A stretch of 64,000 nt of DNA from Ignelater luminosus. Lineage: Eukaryota; Arthropoda; Insecta; Coleoptera; Elateridae. Of this stretch, positions 60,123 through 64,000 are shown in pieces. The first letter of the stretch is position 1, and each line of letters begins with the position of its first letter. The notes beneath the pieces were generated by a model. That model searched no databases. It was not told the DNA's origin and was given only the letters and a program-made list of their open reading frames with translations. The DNA lies in contig VTPC01001755.1 of the NCBI GenBank assembly GCA_011009095.1, positions 1-64,000 on the forward strand, in the 5' to 3' direction. The translations under genes were made by a program, and so were the position numbers.

Positions 60123-60690
60123 ATGAAAAAACAACTTATTGAAATATCAAGTGATGGAATGTTAAAACTAGATTTTTTTCTCAGAACCCAGATCAATTTT
60201 GTACCAAAAGGATGCAAGAATACCCCCAAGCTGTTTGGTTCCATTTGCAACATCATATTTATGCAAGTTGAGTTTCTCGTCTATGACTGTTATCAAAACA
60301 AAAGTGAGAAATCGCCTCAAACTTGAAAATGATATCGATGTGTGTGTATCAAATACAAAGCCCAGAATTTAAAAGCTCGTTTCTGAAGAACAGGCACGTA
60401 CATCACATTAAGATTCTTTTACTTTCTTACTTTTTGGTGTTTAAAAGTGTTAATGTTTTCGCTTATGTTTCACAAGTCACGTTTATGTTTCTGAATGTAT
60501 CATAAAACTTAGGTTAGTTAAGTGTTAAGGCATTATTTTTGTTTCATATGTTTTCATTTTTATTTACGTTGGAAATAAATGTCCTAGCAAGGCGTTTTTC
60601 TTTTATTCTCTCGTCACCTCCTCACTTCTTTAACGCGACACCTCGATGGGGAGGGGGTCGCGACTCACACTTTGGAAACTGCGGGTCTAG
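60123..60690 (+). pseudogene. hAT transposase relic (dimerisation domain and 3' end)
   Basis: From 60123 the frame reads MKKQLIEISSDGMLKLDFF. A neighbouring frame continues VPFATSYLCKLSFSSMTV and IKTKVRNRLKLENDI, then TKPRI, a stop, and VSEEQARTSH to about 60405. This is the hAT C-terminal dimerisation region of the ZBED5/GTF2IRD2-like branch (PF-TxYLCExxFSxxxxIKxKxRNRL-xxxxxMRxxLS). About 280 bp beyond, GGGGTCGCGACTCACACTTT followed by GGAAACTGCGGG resembles a hAT terminal repeat and probably marks the 3' end near 60690. Confidence 0.75.
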
Positions 60691-61045
60691 ACGGTAGATC
60701 ATGAATAATTCAATTGCACAAAATTATGAGAATGCTTTTCCAAATTTGGACTACCCGAGATCATCGTTTTTGATTAATTCAAGATAGACTGCAAGCAAAA
60801 CAATCATTTTACCAAACGAGATTCAGCTGATCATTGGTTAATGAACCCATCAATTCATTCTTTTGGATTTTTAAGATATGTAATTTTTTGTATTTTGCAA
60901 TTATAACGGTGATTTCAAGATTAGTTTTCCTACTTTCACAAAAATGATATATAATTGAATGTAATTCAAGTTACCCGTTTTTTTCAATTAAACAAATCGA
61001 TGATAAAATTCAAACGTTTGGTATTTTATCCTTAAACTACAAAGC
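60691..61045. other. Short intergenic stretch between two transposon relics
   Basis: AT-rich, nothing recognised. Confidence 0.45.
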
Positions 61046-62070
61046 CGGTATGATAAGTACCCGTGTTAGGAAAGAAAACGCAATTTATTTTTAATTTGAT
61101 AAATTTATTTTTCAACATAAACTCCTTGTAAATCTAATTATACCATTCAAATAATAGGATTTGTTAAACTCTGCAAAATAGGTCTCTGGCTCGTTGATGA
61201 CCTCCTCATTTGATGTGAAATGCTTTGCGCCAAGCCAGTTCTTCATGTTTGTAAACAAATAGAAATTGCTGGAAGCCAAATCTGAAGAATACGGTAGATG
61301 ATTGTTTTTCCCTTATCCAAATAATCAATGAAAATTATGCCTTGCAAATCTCAGAAAACGGTGGCTATAACCTTTCCGACAGATGGAATCGTTTTCGCCT
61401 TCTTTGGTACACAATCGCCGAGAAGAATTTACTGTGCTGAATGAAATTTTATTTCCGATGTGTAGTAATGAGTTCATGTCTCGTCAACTCACTTGGATTG
61501 CATCTAAACATTGAGGAAGGGCGATTAACAACTAGGTAGACGCTTTTCAAACGAAGAACGTGTATTAAAAATAAAAGTACAAAAGATCAAGAACTTGAAC
61601 TCTTATTAGTACAAAAACAACTAAAATGGCGGAAGCGCTAGTGTCATCAACAGTCGTCATAATACAAATTGTGTAAATTGTCATTCTTTGAAATCATCGC
61701 GCGATTCTATTTTTGGTCAACCTTCAGCACACGCGGCACCCATCTTGCCGATAACTTTTTCATATTCAATATTTTGTACGCGTTCAACCAAGATGTTTAC
61801 ATTTTCTCCGATCTTCAGCCGGCGATCTGCTAATTTACTATATCATGGATTTTATTGATCACTTCCTCTGTAGTCACCTCAATCAGTCGGCCTAGCTGCT
61901 GCTCATCAAAGACGAATATTCGGCCACGCTGGAATTCATTGAACCAGTGTCTGATGGTAATCATCGAAGGAGCCTGACCCTTATAAGTCGCATTCAATTT
62001 TACTTTGACACGTTTTCCCATCTAACACGAATCCGATATTGTTCTTTTGTAATCACCTGTGTTGTTTCAA
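61046..62070 (-). mobile_element. Decayed mariner element (second copy)
   Basis: The 3' terminal repeat remains as GATAAGTACCCGTGTTAGGAA near 61052, matching the end of the mariner at 26011-27304. The minus strand encodes scattered pieces of the same transposase: KEQYRI and PSMITIRHWFNEFQRGRI with VTTEEVINKIHD (61830-62070), LSARWVPRVLKV (near 61730), and FNKSYYLNGI (near 61170) before the end. The first catalytic Asp region is eroded and many stops are present. The 5' terminal repeat was not found. Clearly older than the copy in front of pseudogene B. Confidence 0.8.
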
Positions 62071-62286
62071 AAATGTTATTGTCAATCTTGGTTTAAATGA
62101 TGCTAATAAAGACAATTAATGGAAAAAATTATTCGGGAATTTCTTTGCATGGTTTGATGTCTAGAATAAAGTGACTCCTCTAAACTTTTGTTTGTTCAAT
62201 AATTGTTTTCGAGATACAACAAAAAAATTAATTGTTTTAAATGGCAATCGTGGTAGGTCATGACATATCTGAGCACAAGTTATTAT

Positions 62287-62624
62287 CAACAAACTCCGAT
62301 AGGAGTCGGTACTGAATTTGCAAGGTCTGTCTGTCTGTCCGTCCGCATTTTTCTTAAAATTCTGGAATTTTGACTTCAGATTTGGATTCTACATCAAAAA
62401 CTAAAGACAACGTGGTGTCTTCGTTTTTTTGATATCTCTTCAGGAACATGGTCAAAATAGTCGCCAAGATTTCAAATATTTTTAAAAGATTTTTTTACTT
62501 TAGAATCGTATTCTACATCAAAAAATAATAGAAACGTCTATTTTTAGTTTTTTGATATCACCTCGGGAACTTGGTCAAAATTGCCGCCGAAGTTTGAAAA
62601 AAAAATAACAAAAGGAGTTCGTTG
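62287..62624 (+). repeat. Dispersed inverted-ended element, copy 2
   Basis: Starts CAACAAACTCC and ends GGAGTTCGTTG, with a TCTG/TCCG tract after the left end. It aligns with 2323-2582 but holds two tandem internal units of about 100 bp, each with TTCTACATCAAAAA, TTTTTTGATATC and GGTCAAAAT. Confidence 0.75.
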
Positions 62625-63064
62625 GGGTTATGTATTGCGTTCCCAGATGTTTTTTATTCTAATTTTTACAAAACCCCAAAAAAATTAAAATTACAATTTT
62701 TGCAAAATTTTTCAATAGTGCGTGAAACGATTTTCCACATGTATACCCTAAAGTAATGGCATAAGAGCACCAGATGATAAAAGTAATAAATTTTAATTTC
62801 TTGTTTTATTTTGACTTTCAAAAAGTTGTGGAATCTCAATTACTACTAGATTCATCAAAAAATAGACATTAAACTGCAATATCTCACTCTTTTGCATGTT
62901 GCATTCTTTAATAATTGTAGATTCTAAAATGTGAATTACGTCCGTTAAAACATTCTGATCACGTACTTTGTACATGATGTTGGCGCGAACAAGTCTTTAA
63001 GTTCGGTGAACGAATAATAGTGTCAAATCGGTCATCTACATAAACATACTTTAAAAGATTTACG
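62625..63064. other. AT-rich flank
   Basis: No gene or repeat recognised. Confidence 0.4.
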
Positions 63065-63124
63065 AAAAGTACAACAAAGTCTGCCCACTAAAATATTTTA
63101 TTGGGCAGACTTTGTTGTACTTTT
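63065..63124. repeat. Perfect 23-bp inverted repeat (hairpin)
   Basis: 63065-63087 and 63102-63124 are exact reverse complements (AAAAGTACAACAAAGTCTGC...), separated by a 14-base AT loop. It could be a palindromic insertion, a tiny MITE end pair or a transcribed hairpin. No mirrored flanks extend it. Confidence 0.85.
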
Positions 63125-64000
63125 TATAGCAATATGTTTAAATTCGACATAGACCACTTCAAGATACTTTAAAAAATCGAACAAGCGGTTTTAAAAATAT
63201 GACAAAGAAAATGAGATCTCTTGGTACACGTATTTTGAGAATAAGTAAGCAATTATAGATTTGAAGGTTGTCGGCCTAAGAAGCTAAAGTTACATTTTAA
63301 AAGGATGTAAGATTATACCCATAACCTGTTTACAGTTTTTTTTTTTGTTGCTTTAGTAAGTACAGTGCCCCCAAATAAATAAACATACAACTGTGAACCT
63401 CAACATATATGTTTTAAAAATTAATGTTGAGAAAAGATTTGTGGTTCATTATACTTTTGTAAAAAACAAATTAATACATAGAGGACAATGTGTAGAATCA
63501 AAAGCTGGTAGTACATCTTATTTAGTTTTGTCTTTTCTAAAGTTTAATTTTTCCAACTATCACAACTATGTTGCAGTACGAAAACATGTGTTGGGGCTCG
63601 TATATGCATAGGCACCGACTTCCCTGCGCACCCACGTGTAATACAATTTGAGTTAAAATTCTCCTACATCTACATCTACAGGGTGTTTCAAATCCGAGCT
63701 TAAGCATGAAGATGTCGCTTAGTCTAAGAGAATTTAGCACTTACTGCTAAACTCTATGCTGATTAATAATCTAAAGAAAATGCTAACTTCTTTTGTTTTC
63801 AACTTATGACTAAAAAATGGGAAAAATGAGACATTTTATGGCTTACTTGATTTACAAGGGAAACATTAAATAAGACTAGTAAATAGTTACAATAAACCAC
63901 GTAGGCCATGTTTTTTTATTTTTTTCTACCGTTTATGAGAGAAACCACATAGAACAATGAAAGCGTTTTTTTGTAAATAAAGAAACTAGGTTGTCGTCTT
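63125..64000. other. Window end; possible repeat start at 63679
   Basis: No gene recognised. CTACATCTACATCTACAGGGTG at about 63664-63685 opens what may be an interspersed repeat running off the window; its other end is not visible. Confidence 0.35.

Overview
The window looks like AT-rich insect nuclear DNA. The genes have introns with GT-AG junctions, TATA boxes and AATAAA signals. The only intact host genes I can reconstruct belong to the insect-specific haemolymph juvenile-hormone-binding / takeout family. The transposons (mariner, Tc1-like, Copia, a LINE, hAT) are of arthropod type. I cannot fix the insect order from the sequence. I see no bacterial operon, CRISPR array, rRNA or tRNA.

The host content is a small JHBP/takeout cluster, rebuilt here exon by exon: gene A (19155-20288, +, 250 aa), a close tandem copy B (27396-28504, +) that is a pseudogene with three coding lesions, gene C (42660-44313, -, 245 aa) and gene D (52264-58284, +, 248 aa). 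All four share one architecture: five exons, intron phases 1,2,1,1, exon 3 always 134 nt and exon 4 always 150 nt. Each starts with a signal peptide followed by a conserved cysteine pair. A and B lie in a segmental duplication of about 2.7 kb (about 17.97-20.67 kb and 25.37-28.89 kb). After the duplication a 401-bp TA-flanked MITE entered the upstream region of A, and a 1294-bp mariner entered the promoter of B, 16 bp before its TATA box.

Most of the rest is transposon debris. From left to right: a hairpin MITE (1.3 kb), a mariner/IS630-like transposase relic (2.0 kb), a TCTG-containing inverted-repeat element (2.3 kb, second copy at 62.3 kb), a LINE relic with an FP-like ORF1 and endonuclease remnant (6.3-8.9 kb), a hAT/ZMYM-like relic (10.1 kb), an unexplained GC-richer island (11.4-12.35 kb), a dispersed repeat with a tandem head (12.75 kb, second copy at 59.4 kb), a Tc1-like IR/DR deletion derivative (17.0-17.65 kb), a relic with a CXC-type cysteine tail (21.6-22.7 kb), a foldback element (23.1-23.86 kb), an almost palindromic mariner-like element (30.5-31.66 kb), another relic of the same transposase type (32.4-32.7 kb), a Copia LTR element with target-site duplication and internal deletions (34.5-38.2 kb), a TA-flanked DNA transposon (45.9-46.85 kb), a hAT dimerisation-domain relic (60.1-60.7 kb), a decayed mariner (61.0-62.1 kb) and a perfect 23-bp hairpin (63.07 kb).

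The intact genes should encode secreted carriers of small lipophilic ligands (family knowledge). Their individual ligands and tissues cannot be read from the DNA. I found no clearly new biological system. The most informative signal is the birth, decay and transposon remodelling of the A/B gene pair.
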